DNA from: Burkholderiaceae bacterium
Lineage (GTDB): Bacteria; Pseudomonadota; Gammaproteobacteria; Burkholderiales; Burkholderiaceae_E
Direction: 5' to 3'
DNA: 48,727 bases
NCBI GenBank assembly: GCA_023954135.1
Contig: JAMLIN010000033.1
Coordinates: 1 to 48,727 of the forward strand
Of the stretch, positions 32,288 to 40,115 are shown in pieces; within the stretch, counting starts at the first letter, position 1; the number at the start of each line of letters is the position of its first letter. A program made the translations under genes and the position numbers. The notes under the pieces were generated by a model. The model worked only from the letters and a program-made list of their open reading frames with translations. It ran no database searches and was not told the DNA's origin.

Positions 32288-32581
32288 GTCGCTCGCCGCG
32301 GGCCGCTCGTTGTCAGGAAAAACGGTCAATTATAGCTACCGCCCTCGCGGAGCGCCTATCGGGGCGCCCGTGGAGCGTGGCATCGGCCGCGACGTGGACC
32401 AGGCCGGGCGCCCGCCGCTGCCCGGCCGGGCCGCTGGGGATCGGCGCATGCCGCCGGCAGGAGGCCGGCGCGCCCGTTGCGCCGGATCGGCGAGAATCGC
32501 TCATTTCGCCTTCCGTGCTCCATCCATGCATCCGATCGACATCGCCGCGCCGGGTCCGACGCCCATGGCCGCTTCCGTCCG

Positions 32582-33319
32582 ATGATGCCGTCGCTTGCCG
32601 ATGCGCTCCTGCTGAGCGCCATCATCGCTGCCGCCGGCGTGCTGCGTGGCTTCAGCGGGTTCGGGTTCTCGATGTTCGCGGTGCCGCTGATGGCGACCGT
32701 GATGGCGCCGGCGCGCGCGGTTCCGGTGATCCTGGCGCTGACCCTCGTCTCGAACCTGCAGACGCTGCGCTCCGACTGGCACGACATCGACCGCCGCAGC
32801 GTCCTGTCGCTGGTCGTCTGGGCGATTCCGTTCGCGATGCTCGGCAACTGGGTGCTCGCAGCGCTCGATGAACGCCCCCTGCGGCTGATCATCGGGGCGG
32901 TGACCGTCGGCGCAACGCTGCTGCTGTGGCGCGCCGGCCCCGGCCCCCGGCCACGGCCGTCGAGCGTCGAGACCGCCGTGACCGGCGTGACGTCGGGCGT
33001 CCTGCACGGCCTGCTCGCGATGGGCGGGCCACCGCTCATCATGTATTACCTGCGTGGAGCCTTCGCGCCGCAGGCGGCGCGTGCGTCGATGACCGCCGTC
33101 TTCACGCTGATGACGCTCGGTCCGCTGGTCGACGCGCTCGCATCCGGCCGCTTCGATGGCCAGAGCGCGAAGCTCTTCGTCCTGTTCCTGCCGACGATGA
33201 TCATCGCCACCTGGGTCGGCGGGCGGCTGTTCTGGCTCGCGCCCGGTCGCCATCGGGCCGTCTCCCTGCCGCTGCTCGCCGGCGTCGGGCTGCTCGCGGT
33301 ATGGAGCGCGCTGCGCTGA
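32582..33319 (+). CDS. TauE/SafE-family sulfite/organic anion exporter
   Basis: The 245-residue protein has about eight membrane helices. It shows the TauE/SafE first-helix signature AAGVLRGFSGFGFSMFAVPL and its echo TGVTSGVLHGLLAMGGPPLI in the second half, the typical internal repeat. Family members export sulfoacetate, sulfite or other anions, and no substrate can be assigned. Two ATGs stand at 32582 and 32585. It is convergent with the 5'-nucleotidase gene, 18 bases apart. Confidence 0.82.
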   Translation: MMPSLADALLLSAIIAAAGVLRGFSGFGFSMFAVPLMATVMAPARAVPVILALTLVSNLQTLRSDWHDIDRRSVLSLVVWAIPFAMLGNWVLAALDERPLRLIIGAVTVGATLLLWRAGPGPRPRPSSVETAVTGVTSGVLHGLLAMGGPPLIMYYLRGAFAPQAARASMTAVFTLMTLGPLVDALASGRFDGQSAKLFVLFLPTMIIATWVGGRLFWLAPGRHRAVSLPLLAGVGLLAVWSALR

Positions 33320-33337
33320 GGGCAGTCCGTCCGGCCC

Positions 33338-35308
33338 TCAGTCGAGCCGGCGGATCCTCGGCGCCGTCGCTGCGCTGGGGGCTGCCCCGGCGGGCTCGCG
33401 GCCGAAGTGGTCGATCAGCGCATCGATGTCGGTGCGGCCGACGAGCCGGTCGGTGCCGGCAGCAAGGACGCGGAAGTTGTTGCCCCCAGCCGCGAGAAAG
33501 CTGTTGACCGTGACCCGGAAGCTTCTCGCGGGATCGAGCAGTCGCCCCGATGGGTCGACGACCTGCTCGGCGGGCGCGCCGCTGGGGCCGGCGATCCACA
33601 GGTCGCGGATCCGCTCGCCGCAGGCCGCGTCCGCCTTCCAGCCATAGCGCACGCCGCGCGAGGGCACCAGGATGCGGCTGCGATCCTGGCCGCGGCAGCC
33701 GGCGAACTGCTGCTCGAGCATGTCGCGCAGTTGCGCGGCGCTCAGGCTCATCGTCACCAGCGAATTGCGAAAGGGCTGGACGGTGAACGCTTCGCCGAAG
33801 GTGACCTCGCCCTCGCGCTCCGCGCCGCTGGCGCGCCAGGTGAAGCCGGGGCTGCGAACGCCGCCCGGGTTGGTGAACGCCAACTGCGCACCACCCCGCT
33901 CGGCCGGCGCGGTCGCGGCGAGATAGGCGTCGGCGACCAGCTCGCCGGCCGGCATGTTGCCTGCCGCATCGGCCTTGTTCGGCAGTTCGCGGGGAATCCT
34001 GCCGACCACCCGCGCCGTGAGCGGCCGGGCCAGCGCTTCGTAGCCGGCCACCAGCCGGGCCACTGGCGATTCGGCGACGGCCGCCGCATGGGCATCGTCG
34101 TGGACCACCAGCCGGTTGATGGCGGCCACCGCGACCACGTCGCGCGTCCGGCGGTCGATCCGCAGGTCGATGTCGGAGACGACGCGCCCGTAGGCGCTGG
34201 CGCTGGTGACCGGGACGGGTCGCCCGACGGCATTGGGTAGCCCGCCCGGGCGGGTCCGGTGCGGCATCGTGCCATCGACGGCGACGGTCGCATCGATCGT
34301 GCTCGCCGAGCAGTTGTAGGCGGCGTGCGTATGGCCGCTCACCACCAGGTCGATCGCATCGTCGAGCCGCGCGACGATCTCAGCGAGCGCCGAGCCGGCG
34401 AGCCCGCCGTCGCACCCGTTGATGTCGGCCGGGCCGCTCGCCTGCGCGCCGCCCTGGTGGATCAGCAGGACGATGGCCTCGATGCCCTGGGCGCGCAGCG
34501 CCGGCACCAGGGCGTTGGCCGTGTCCGCCTCGTCGCGAAACACGAGCCCGGCGACCCCGTCGGGCGCGACGCTCGCCGCCGTCGCCTCGAGCGTCATCCC
34601 GATGAAGGCGACCGGGATGCCGTCGAAGATCTTCACGCCATAGGCCGGCAGCACCGGCCTGCCGCTCGCCTCGGCGACGACGTTGGCGCCGAGCCACTGG
34701 AACTTCGCGCCCTCGAACGGCACCGGCGTGCCGACCTCGGCGCCCCGGCAGCTGGTGGGATGCGTACGGCCGTCCTGCGCCAGGCAGCCGCCGCGCTGCA
34801 GCCGCAGCAGCTCGGCGAGCCCGCGGTCGAACTCATGGTTGCCGACCGAGCTGAACTCCAGCCCGATCCGGTTCAGGGCCTCGACCGCCGGTTCGTCGTG
34901 GAAGAGGGCCGAGACCATCGGCGAGGCCGACACCAGGTCGCCGGCGCCGACGACGACATGCCATGGATGGTCCGCGACCAGCGCCGCGACATGGGCCGCG
35001 AGATACGCGGCGCCGCCGACCCGCGGCCGCAGCGCGGGGGGCACCCGCAGGTTCGCGCCGAAGACGCCGGGCGACAGCAGGTGTCCGTGGAAATCGTTGA
35101 TGCCGATCACCTTCACGGCCAGCGGCGCAGCATCCGGCGCCCTGGCGCCGATGTCCGTCGTCGTGGCGCAGGCCCCGAGCATGAACGCCGCGCACAGCAT
35201 GGCCAGCGCGGCGGCGGGGCCGGATCGTCGGCGGGCGTCGGGCGGGCGGACGGCTGTCAAGATCGATGCGGTGTCTGCACCCGGCAGCGGGCGTCGGCAT
35301 CCTAGCAT
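33338..35308 (-). CDS. Bifunctional UDP-sugar hydrolase/5'-nucleotidase-type lipoprotein
   Basis: The 656-residue protein has a metallophosphatase domain with dimetal motifs GINDFHGH, VGAGDLVSASP, GNHEFDRG and SGHTHAAYN. A C-terminal 5'-nucleotidase domain carries AFTNPGGVR, TFGEAFTVQPF and FLAAGGNNF. A signal region ends LGAC, a probable lipobox, so it should be periplasmic and membrane-anchored. It hydrolyses nucleotides or nucleotide sugars outside the cytoplasm. The start is uncertain: ATG 35308 gives a leader of about 50 residues before the lipobox Cys, while a TTG about 16 codons later would give a more usual signal peptide. Confidence 0.87.
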   Translation of the reverse strand: MLGCRRPLPGADTASILTAVRPPDARRRSGPAAALAMLCAAFMLGACATTTDIGARAPDAAPLAVKVIGINDFHGHLLSPGVFGANLRVPPALRPRVGGAAYLAAHVAALVADHPWHVVVGAGDLVSASPMVSALFHDEPAVEALNRIGLEFSSVGNHEFDRGLAELLRLQRGGCLAQDGRTHPTSCRGAEVGTPVPFEGAKFQWLGANVVAEASGRPVLPAYGVKIFDGIPVAFIGMTLEATAASVAPDGVAGLVFRDEADTANALVPALRAQGIEAIVLLIHQGGAQASGPADINGCDGGLAGSALAEIVARLDDAIDLVVSGHTHAAYNCSASTIDATVAVDGTMPHRTRPGGLPNAVGRPVPVTSASAYGRVVSDIDLRIDRRTRDVVAVAAINRLVVHDDAHAAAVAESPVARLVAGYEALARPLTARVVGRIPRELPNKADAAGNMPAGELVADAYLAATAPAERGGAQLAFTNPGGVRSPGFTWRASGAEREGEVTFGEAFTVQPFRNSLVTMSLSAAQLRDMLEQQFAGCRGQDRSRILVPSRGVRYGWKADAACGERIRDLWIAGPSGAPAEQVVDPSGRLLDPARSFRVTVNSFLAAGGNNFRVLAAGTDRLVGRTDIDALIDHFGREPAGAAPSAATAPRIRRLD

Positions 35309-35341
35309 CCCGGCCCCGCGCGACCGGGGTATGCTGCCCGG

Positions 35342-36481
35342 ATGGATGATTCCGCAGTGATCGAGGGCTGGCGCGCCGATCTGTTCGGCCCGGCGCCGGT
35401 GCGTACGGTCGAGGGCGACGACCGCCTTGCGGCCGATGCGGCGTTGCGCCTCGTCGCCGAAGGCGCGGGCATCGTCTGGCGCGGCGACTGGCACAACGCC
35501 CGGCATCTCGTCGATGCGCTCGGCCGGCGGATCGAAGCCCGCGAGAAGCGCAATGCGGCGCGCGCCGATCCCGCGCTGCCGGCGGCCTTTCATCGCTGGC
35601 GGCTCGCCGAGGCGCGGCGCGCCCGCCAGCTCGGCGCGGTCCTGGTTCCGGTCGAGCCCGGCTGGGTGGTGCCGCTGCGCCGCGCGCCGCATCTGCGCGA
35701 GGCTTGCGAGCAGGCCTTCGGCGCGCTCGATGCCCCATGCCTTGCGCCCGTGCGCGCCCTGGTCGGCGCCGTCGGCGCCTTCGAGTGGCGCCGGCGCGGC
35801 ATCGAGCTGCCGGTGCTCGGGCCCAACGACGACGGCACGATGGCCCGCATCCATCCGCACTATGGCGTGTTCGCGCCCGTGCGCCACGAGTACCTCGATC
35901 TGCTCGCCGCCGCCCCGCTGCCCGCCGCCGGCAGCCGCGCACCGACCTTCGACATCGGTACCGGCACCGGCGTCATTGCCGCCCTGCTCGCCCGGCGCGG
36001 CATCGGGCCGATCGTCGCGACCGACGACAGCCCCCGGGCGCTTGCCTGCGCGGCGGACAATCTCGCGCGGCTAGGCGTCGCCGACCGGGTGGAGCTCGTC
36101 GCCGCCGACGGCTATCCGCCGGGCCGGGCAGGGCTCGCGGTGTGCAATCCGCCCTGGCTGCCGGGCAAGGCGGCCACCCTGCTCGAGCAGGGCGTGTACG
36201 ACCCCGGCTCGCGCATGCTGTCGGCCTTTCTCGACGGCCTGGCCGATCACCTCGAGCCGGGCGGCGAGGGCTGGCTGGTGATGTCCGACCTCGCCGAGCG
36301 GCTCGGCCTGCGGGCCGAAGGTGAGCTCGCCGGCCGGATCGCCGCCGCCGGGCTCGAAGTGCTCGGTCGCGACCAGACCCGGCCGCGCCACAGGCGTAGC
36401 CGCGATCCGGACGATCCGCTCGCCTTCGCGCGCCGGGCCGAGATCGTCTCGCTCTGGCGGCTGGCGCCGGCGGGACGCTGA
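35342..36481 (+). CDS. Class I SAM-dependent methyltransferase with NPPW motif
   Basis: The 379-residue protein has an uncharacterised N-terminal half and a C-terminal Rossmann methyltransferase. The domain has motif I TFDIGTGTGVIAALLARRG (about residue 200), an acidic post-I ATDDSPRAL, and VCNPPWLPG (about residue 262), the N-P-P-W signature of N6-adenine or N5-glutamine methyltransferases such as HemK/PrmC/RsmC. The target may be RNA, DNA or a protein glutamine and cannot be chosen. The start is close to, and divergent from, the nucleotidase gene. The stop is 73 bases before tRNA-Arg. Confidence 0.82.
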   Translation: MDDSAVIEGWRADLFGPAPVRTVEGDDRLAADAALRLVAEGAGIVWRGDWHNARHLVDALGRRIEAREKRNAARADPALPAAFHRWRLAEARRARQLGAVLVPVEPGWVVPLRRAPHLREACEQAFGALDAPCLAPVRALVGAVGAFEWRRRGIELPVLGPNDDGTMARIHPHYGVFAPVRHEYLDLLAAAPLPAAGSRAPTFDIGTGTGVIAALLARRGIGPIVATDDSPRALACAADNLARLGVADRVELVAADGYPPGRAGLAVCNPPWLPGKAATLLEQGVYDPGSRMLSAFLDGLADHLEPGGEGWLVMSDLAERLGLRAEGELAGRIAAAGLEVLGRDQTRPRHRRSRDPDDPLAFARRAEIVSLWRLAPAGR

Positions 36482-36527
36482 AGCCCGAGGCATGGCCGGA
36501 CGATTCGGCTTCGCCGGTTTTCCCGGT

Positions 36528-36533
36528 TACAAT
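36528..36533 (+). promoter_or_regulatory. Likely -10 box of the tRNA-Arg promoter
   Basis: TACAAT lies 21 bases before the mature tRNA 5' end. A weak -35-like TTCGGC stands 18 bases upstream (36504-36509). The sequence is modestly AT-richer than its surroundings. Confidence 0.45.
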
Positions 36534-36554
36534 CGCCGACTGTCCTCGGTACAC

Positions 36555-36630
36555 GCGCCCGTAGCTCAGTGGATAGAGTACTGGCCTCCGAAGCCAGGGG
36601 TCGCTGGTTCGATCCCAGCCGGGCGCGCCA
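36555..36630 (+). tRNA. tRNA-Arg (anticodon CCG)
   Basis: The 76-nt cloverleaf has acceptor stem GCGCCCG / CGGGCGC, discriminator G and an encoded CCA. The D-arm reads AGCTCAGTGGATAGAGT. The anticodon arm CTGGC-CTCCGAA-GCCAG places CCG in the loop, decoding CGG. The T-arm CGCTGGTTCGATCCCAGC has a normal TTCGATC loop. Confidence 0.97.
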
Positions 36631-36705
36631 TCTTTCGGATTTCTGGTCGGGAAGCCGGCGATTCCGGTCAGACCAGCACGCCAGCACCTCGAGCGCAGCA
36701 CCTGG

Positions 36706-38025
36706 TCAAGCGCGGGTGAGCGCGGCGGCAGCCTTGGCCAGTCCCTCGAGAATGGGCGTGCTCACCGATTCAGGGAAGCCAGAAGGCAGCCGTGAGCTCA
36801 CCTGGGCGATGGCCTCGGGCGTTCGCTCGACAAGCTCGTCGATGAGTCGCGACGCACATGAACCCAGGCCGCAGGCTGCCGCGGTGTGCTCGAAGTGCGA
36901 GCGGCGAATTTCCTGCCGCTTGTAGTGGCGATGCTTGCCCCACACGGCCATTGCCATCCTGATCTTCTGGGGTGCGAGCTGGCCCTTGCGACGCCCGAGC
37001 ACGGGGTAGGCGGAAAGAACGTCGTACCGGGGCGTCAGCCGATAGTGGCCGCGCGGCTCGATGAAGACGCTGAAGTTCTTCGCATGCCCGTCGATGGCGG
37101 CGAGCATCCAGAAGAGGACCTGAGTCCGGAAGAAGTCTTCCCGATCCTGGGGGGCCTGGGCCGAGCCATGCAATCGTTCGAGAATCTGCCTGATGCCCGG
37201 ACCTCCATCCGCTTCGTACTTGGTATCCGGCCCGACTCCGAAGACCTGCGCGAAGTCTTCCTGGGGCAGGCGCAGCAGCCATGTCTTGTCCGAGGAAAGA
37301 CGGCGGTCGAATCGCGGCACGGACAGTACCTTGGCCTCGCCGAAGCGGGTGATCTCCCCGAGGGCAACCGGTACACCGCAAGCATCGAGCACTTGAGAGC
37401 ACAGCCACTCGTTCTCGATGCTCGTGGTCAGGTCGATTCCAGAGGGAGGAATCCCGAGAGGCAGCTTCAGGATGTGGGTGGTCGGCGTGGCGCCGGACGG
37501 CTTCAGCCAGCGACCATCGACCCACGAGAGGGCGGTCTTCTCCTGGGCGCCGGCTATCGAGATGCGGAAGTCGTCGTCGAGGTCGTTGTGACGAGGGTCG
37601 AGGGTAACCCGCGCGAGCAGCTTCTCGATGTCGCTCTCCGACAGGGGAACGCCATCGATACGATCGAATCCTTCGGGTTCCTCGCCGTCGGGCAGGATGG
37701 TGAGCGCGCCAACGCAGTCCCGACCGATCTCGGCAAGGAGGTCCTGGGCGGACGTCGTGGCGGTGTTGAATCTTGCCTGGATACGCTCGCGAATGAGGCG
37801 GTCGTCGGGCAGGAGGTTCTCGAAGAAGTGCCGTACGGTGTCCGAGCCATAGCCGGCACCCGGACGCAAGGGCATCGAAAGCGAGATGGGACGGCCCTGG
37901 TCGCTTTGCATCCAGTGCCCGTCATAGACAAAGTGATGCTGCCCCTTGCTGTCGACGCTCCATGTTCCGGCCAGCAGGCCGTTCATCCAGACCGTCAGCC
38001 GGGATGACTTGCGACGGCGCGCCAT
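36706..38025 (-). CDS. hipA: HipA-family toxin kinase
   Basis: The 439-residue protein has the HipA layout: an N-terminal subdomain (SLSMPLRPGAGYGSDTVRHF, FFENLLPDD), the P-loop-like FRISIAGAQEKTAL and the activation segment GEAKVLSVPRFDRR. The catalytic region reads FWMLAAIDGHAKNFSVFIEP and the metal-binding motif YRLTPRYDVLSAYP. HipA toxins phosphorylate an aminoacyl-tRNA synthetase (GltX in E. coli) and induce dormancy. It lies three bases after hipB, which implies one transcript. Key residues appear intact. It lies tail-to-tail with tRNA-Arg, 75 bases away. Confidence 0.92.
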   Translation of the reverse strand: MARRRKSSRLTVWMNGLLAGTWSVDSKGQHHFVYDGHWMQSDQGRPISLSMPLRPGAGYGSDTVRHFFENLLPDDRLIRERIQARFNTATTSAQDLLAEIGRDCVGALTILPDGEEPEGFDRIDGVPLSESDIEKLLARVTLDPRHNDLDDDFRISIAGAQEKTALSWVDGRWLKPSGATPTTHILKLPLGIPPSGIDLTTSIENEWLCSQVLDACGVPVALGEITRFGEAKVLSVPRFDRRLSSDKTWLLRLPQEDFAQVFGVGPDTKYEADGGPGIRQILERLHGSAQAPQDREDFFRTQVLFWMLAAIDGHAKNFSVFIEPRGHYRLTPRYDVLSAYPVLGRRKGQLAPQKIRMAMAVWGKHRHYKRQEIRRSHFEHTAAACGLGSCASRLIDELVERTPEAIAQVSSRLPSGFPESVSTPILEGLAKAAAALTRA

Positions 38026-38028
38026 TGC

Positions 38029-38358
38029 CTACCACTTCTCCTTGCGCGCCTTGCTGACTGCGGAGATCCTGCGCCTGGAGCCGGTGGATCTGGACTGGGG
38101 TTCGCGCGCGAACAAGGCCGTCGGGGATTCGGCCGCGTCGCGCCGCGCTTGCAGGTAGACATCCACTTCGAGCGCCGAGAGGCAGCGCATTGCGTTGGCC
38201 AGCAGTACATTCCCGGTGCCGGATTCAAGGGCGGATATCGTCTTTGGCAATAGGCCCACCTGTTCGCCGAGCCGGGCCTGGGTCCAGCCTCGTTCCTTGC
38301 GGAAGCCGCGAATCAGCTCCCCCAGCTCCCTGGGGGTGGGCGCGAGGTACGACACCAT
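38029..38358 (-). CDS. hipB: HipB-family XRE antitoxin
   Basis: The 109-residue protein has a Cro/C1 HTH: ELGELIRGFRKERGWTQARL, GEQVGLLPKTISALESG. A basic C-terminal tail follows (SRSTGSRRRISAVSKARKEK). It neutralises HipA and represses its own operon. The start at 38358 (MVSYLAP) is chosen because GGAG lies seven bases before it. A longer frame to 38409 would begin inside the operator and promoter, upstream of the expected transcript start. Order antitoxin then toxin is standard. Confidence 0.9.
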   Translation of the reverse strand: MVSYLAPTPRELGELIRGFRKERGWTQARLGEQVGLLPKTISALESGTGNVLLANAMRCLSALEVDVYLQARRDAAESPTALFAREPQSRSTGSRRRISAVSKARKEKW

Positions 38359-38397
38359 GTTGTCTCCGAGCTTGTACCGCTCAGGGTATGTTTTCAC

Positions 38398-38443
38398 ATC
38401 ATACCCCATAGGGAGTATTCTTTGAATATGCCCTATGGGGTAT
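38398..38443 (-). promoter_or_regulatory. hipBA promoter with palindromic operator
   Basis: Perfect 13-bp inverted arms ATACCCCATAGGG (38401-38413) and CCCTATGGGGTAT (38431-38443) are separated by 17 bases. On the minus strand a promoter fits between them: TTCAAA (38421-38426) as -35, a 17-base spacer, and TATGAT (38398-38403) as -10, overlapped by the proximal arm. Binding of HipB to the arms would block transcription. Confidence 0.85.
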
Positions 38444-38649
38444 TGGCTCGAGTCTGCGCATCGCGCTGTCCGCCGCCCGTCTCGCGGCGACGATCTTTTG
38501 CAGAGGGCCCGATGGCGGCTGGGTCAGCTTGGGCAGATGAGACCGGGCCAGCAGCGCACCGGTCGACGGCTCAGGCCTCGGGCAACTTGCGCAGGCGCGC
38601 GATTTCGTGGAGCTTCGCCATCGTGGCAAGGGCCAGCAGGAGAGAGCAA

Positions 38650-39048
38650 ATGAAAGGCAGTTGCGCGTGCGGTGCGGTCGAGTACGAAGTCGACCGGCTG
38701 GACATGCCGATCGGGCATTGCCACTGCAGCACCTGTCGCAAGGCCCACGCCGCGGCGTTCGCCTCGACCGCGGGCGTGATGCGCGAGCACTTCCGCTGGA
38801 CCCGGGGTGAGGACAGGCTGTCCGCCTTCGAATCCTCTCCCGGCAAGCTCCGTCGTTTCTGCTCCGTCTGCGGCTCGCATCTCATGGCCGAGCGCGTCGC
38901 GCAACCCCATGTCATCCTGCGGGTCGCGACCCTCGATGATGACCCGGGTGCGAGGCCGGTCATGCATATCTGGTGCTCGCACGATGTCGCCTGGCTGCAG
39001 GACGAAGAGGGCATCCCGCACTACGACGAGTGGCAACCCGGCCGCTGA
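38650..39048 (+). CDS. GFA/CENP-V-type zinc protein
   Basis: The 132-residue protein has the glutathione-dependent formaldehyde-activating (GFA) zinc fold: MKGSCACGAVEYEVD, HCHCSTCRKAHAAAF and RRFCSVCGSHLMAE supply the conserved cysteines for two zinc sites. The ending HIWCSHDVAWL is also typical. Despite the family name, most such proteins have no proven formaldehyde activity. The ATG has an AGGAGAGAG Shine-Dalgarno. Structure assignment is firm and function is open. Confidence 0.87.
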   Translation: MKGSCACGAVEYEVDRLDMPIGHCHCSTCRKAHAAAFASTAGVMREHFRWTRGEDRLSAFESSPGKLRRFCSVCGSHLMAERVAQPHVILRVATLDDDPGARPVMHIWCSHDVAWLQDEEGIPHYDEWQPGR

Positions 39049-39127
39049 TGCGTTCTCGTGCGAGCGGTACGTCATGGGTGCGGCGCTTGCAGGCCTGGTG
39101 GCTCTGCGACCTGCAACCGGGCGGCCC

Positions 39128-39931
39128 TCATCGAATCGGCGACGGATCCCCCGGCAGCTCGTCGTAGCCGGCCTCGCCGGGCATGAGGGCGCGCCTTTTC
39201 CCGCTGCTGTCCACGTGAACGCGCGGATGGACGGCCGCCAGGTTGCGCAGGCCACGCGCATGCGCCAGGTACCGGTCGACCGTGCCCCCGGCCAGCGGCA
39301 GCAGCGAACGGATGATCGCCCGCGTCGCGAACTCCATCTGGAAGCGCCCCTGCTCGCATTCGGCCATCGCGTACGCGGGATCGATCCAGTGCAATGCCGT
39401 CGTTTCCGCGGCGTCCACCGCCGGGACCTGGCCCCGCGGCGCCTGGCAAACGAAGAACACGGTGTCGAAGCGCTTCGGTAGCCCGAAAGGCGTCACCCAG
39501 CGGCTCCAGGGCTGCAGCATCGATGTCGAGACCGGCAGTCGGTGCCGGTGGGCGATCTCGCCGATCGATGTGCCGGTGGACAGTTCATGTCGCGGCTTCG
39601 CCAGGTCGATGGCCGGGTCATCGAGCCCCAGCCAGAGGCCGGATTCCTCGAACGTCTCGCGGCAGGCGGCCACGGCGAACGATCGCGCAGCGCCGTTGAA
39701 CGCGAAGGCGCGGCCGAGCCGCGTCTCGATCTCGTCGTCCGATTCGTCGCTCGGCAGGCTCGAGTCGGCGATGTCGACGGCGCCGCCCGGGAACACATAA
39801 GCGTTCGGCATGAAGCTGGCGGTCGGGGATCGACGCACCATGAGGACCTCGATCCCCGGCGTCGAATCCCGTAGGACCAGTACGGTGGCGGCCGGCCTGG
39901 GCGTCGCGCTGCGCGTGGCGTTGCTGTTCAA
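39128..39931 (-). CDS. NUDIX hydrolase with TTG start
   Basis: The 267-residue protein has NAYVFPGGAVD and a NUDIX box FAVAACRETFEESGLWLG. The core REtfEEsG is intact, but an Ala replaces the usual first Glu of GX5E. The protein resembles the larger NUDIX family related to CoA-diphosphatase/NUDT19 types, which hydrolyse nucleoside-diphosphate derivatives, and the neighbouring CoA genes make CoA esters possible substrates. The start at TTG 39931 is supported by AGGAG six bases upstream; an upstream in-frame TTG at 39985 lacks one. Confidence 0.82.
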   Translation of the reverse strand: MNSNATRSATPRPAATVLVLRDSTPGIEVLMVRRSPTASFMPNAYVFPGGAVDIADSSLPSDESDDEIETRLGRAFAFNGAARSFAVAACRETFEESGLWLGLDDPAIDLAKPRHELSTGTSIGEIAHRHRLPVSTSMLQPWSRWVTPFGLPKRFDTVFFVCQAPRGQVPAVDAAETTALHWIDPAYAMAECEQGRFQMEFATRAIIRSLLPLAGGTVDRYLAHARGLRNLAAVHPRVHVDSSGKRRALMPGEAGYDELPGDPSPIR

Positions 39932-40115
39932 GACGATCTCCTGTGCGCGCTCGCTCTTCCGCCCTTCGCAGCGGATCCGGCGCAACGCTTCAGTTTACTA
40001 CCCCATTTCTCTTTCCTCTTACGAAAGCGGATTCGTGAATTCCCTATGGTATTGATTGCTACTCGTCGGTATCCTTGAACTGCATCAAGTCTGAAGGCAG
40101 CCGTCGGGACGAGCA

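Noticed and set aside
36555-36720. tRNA-Arg as an attachment site for an integrated island carrying hipBA
   Set aside because: No direct repeat of the tRNA 3' end and no integrase gene are seen on the hipBA side within the window.
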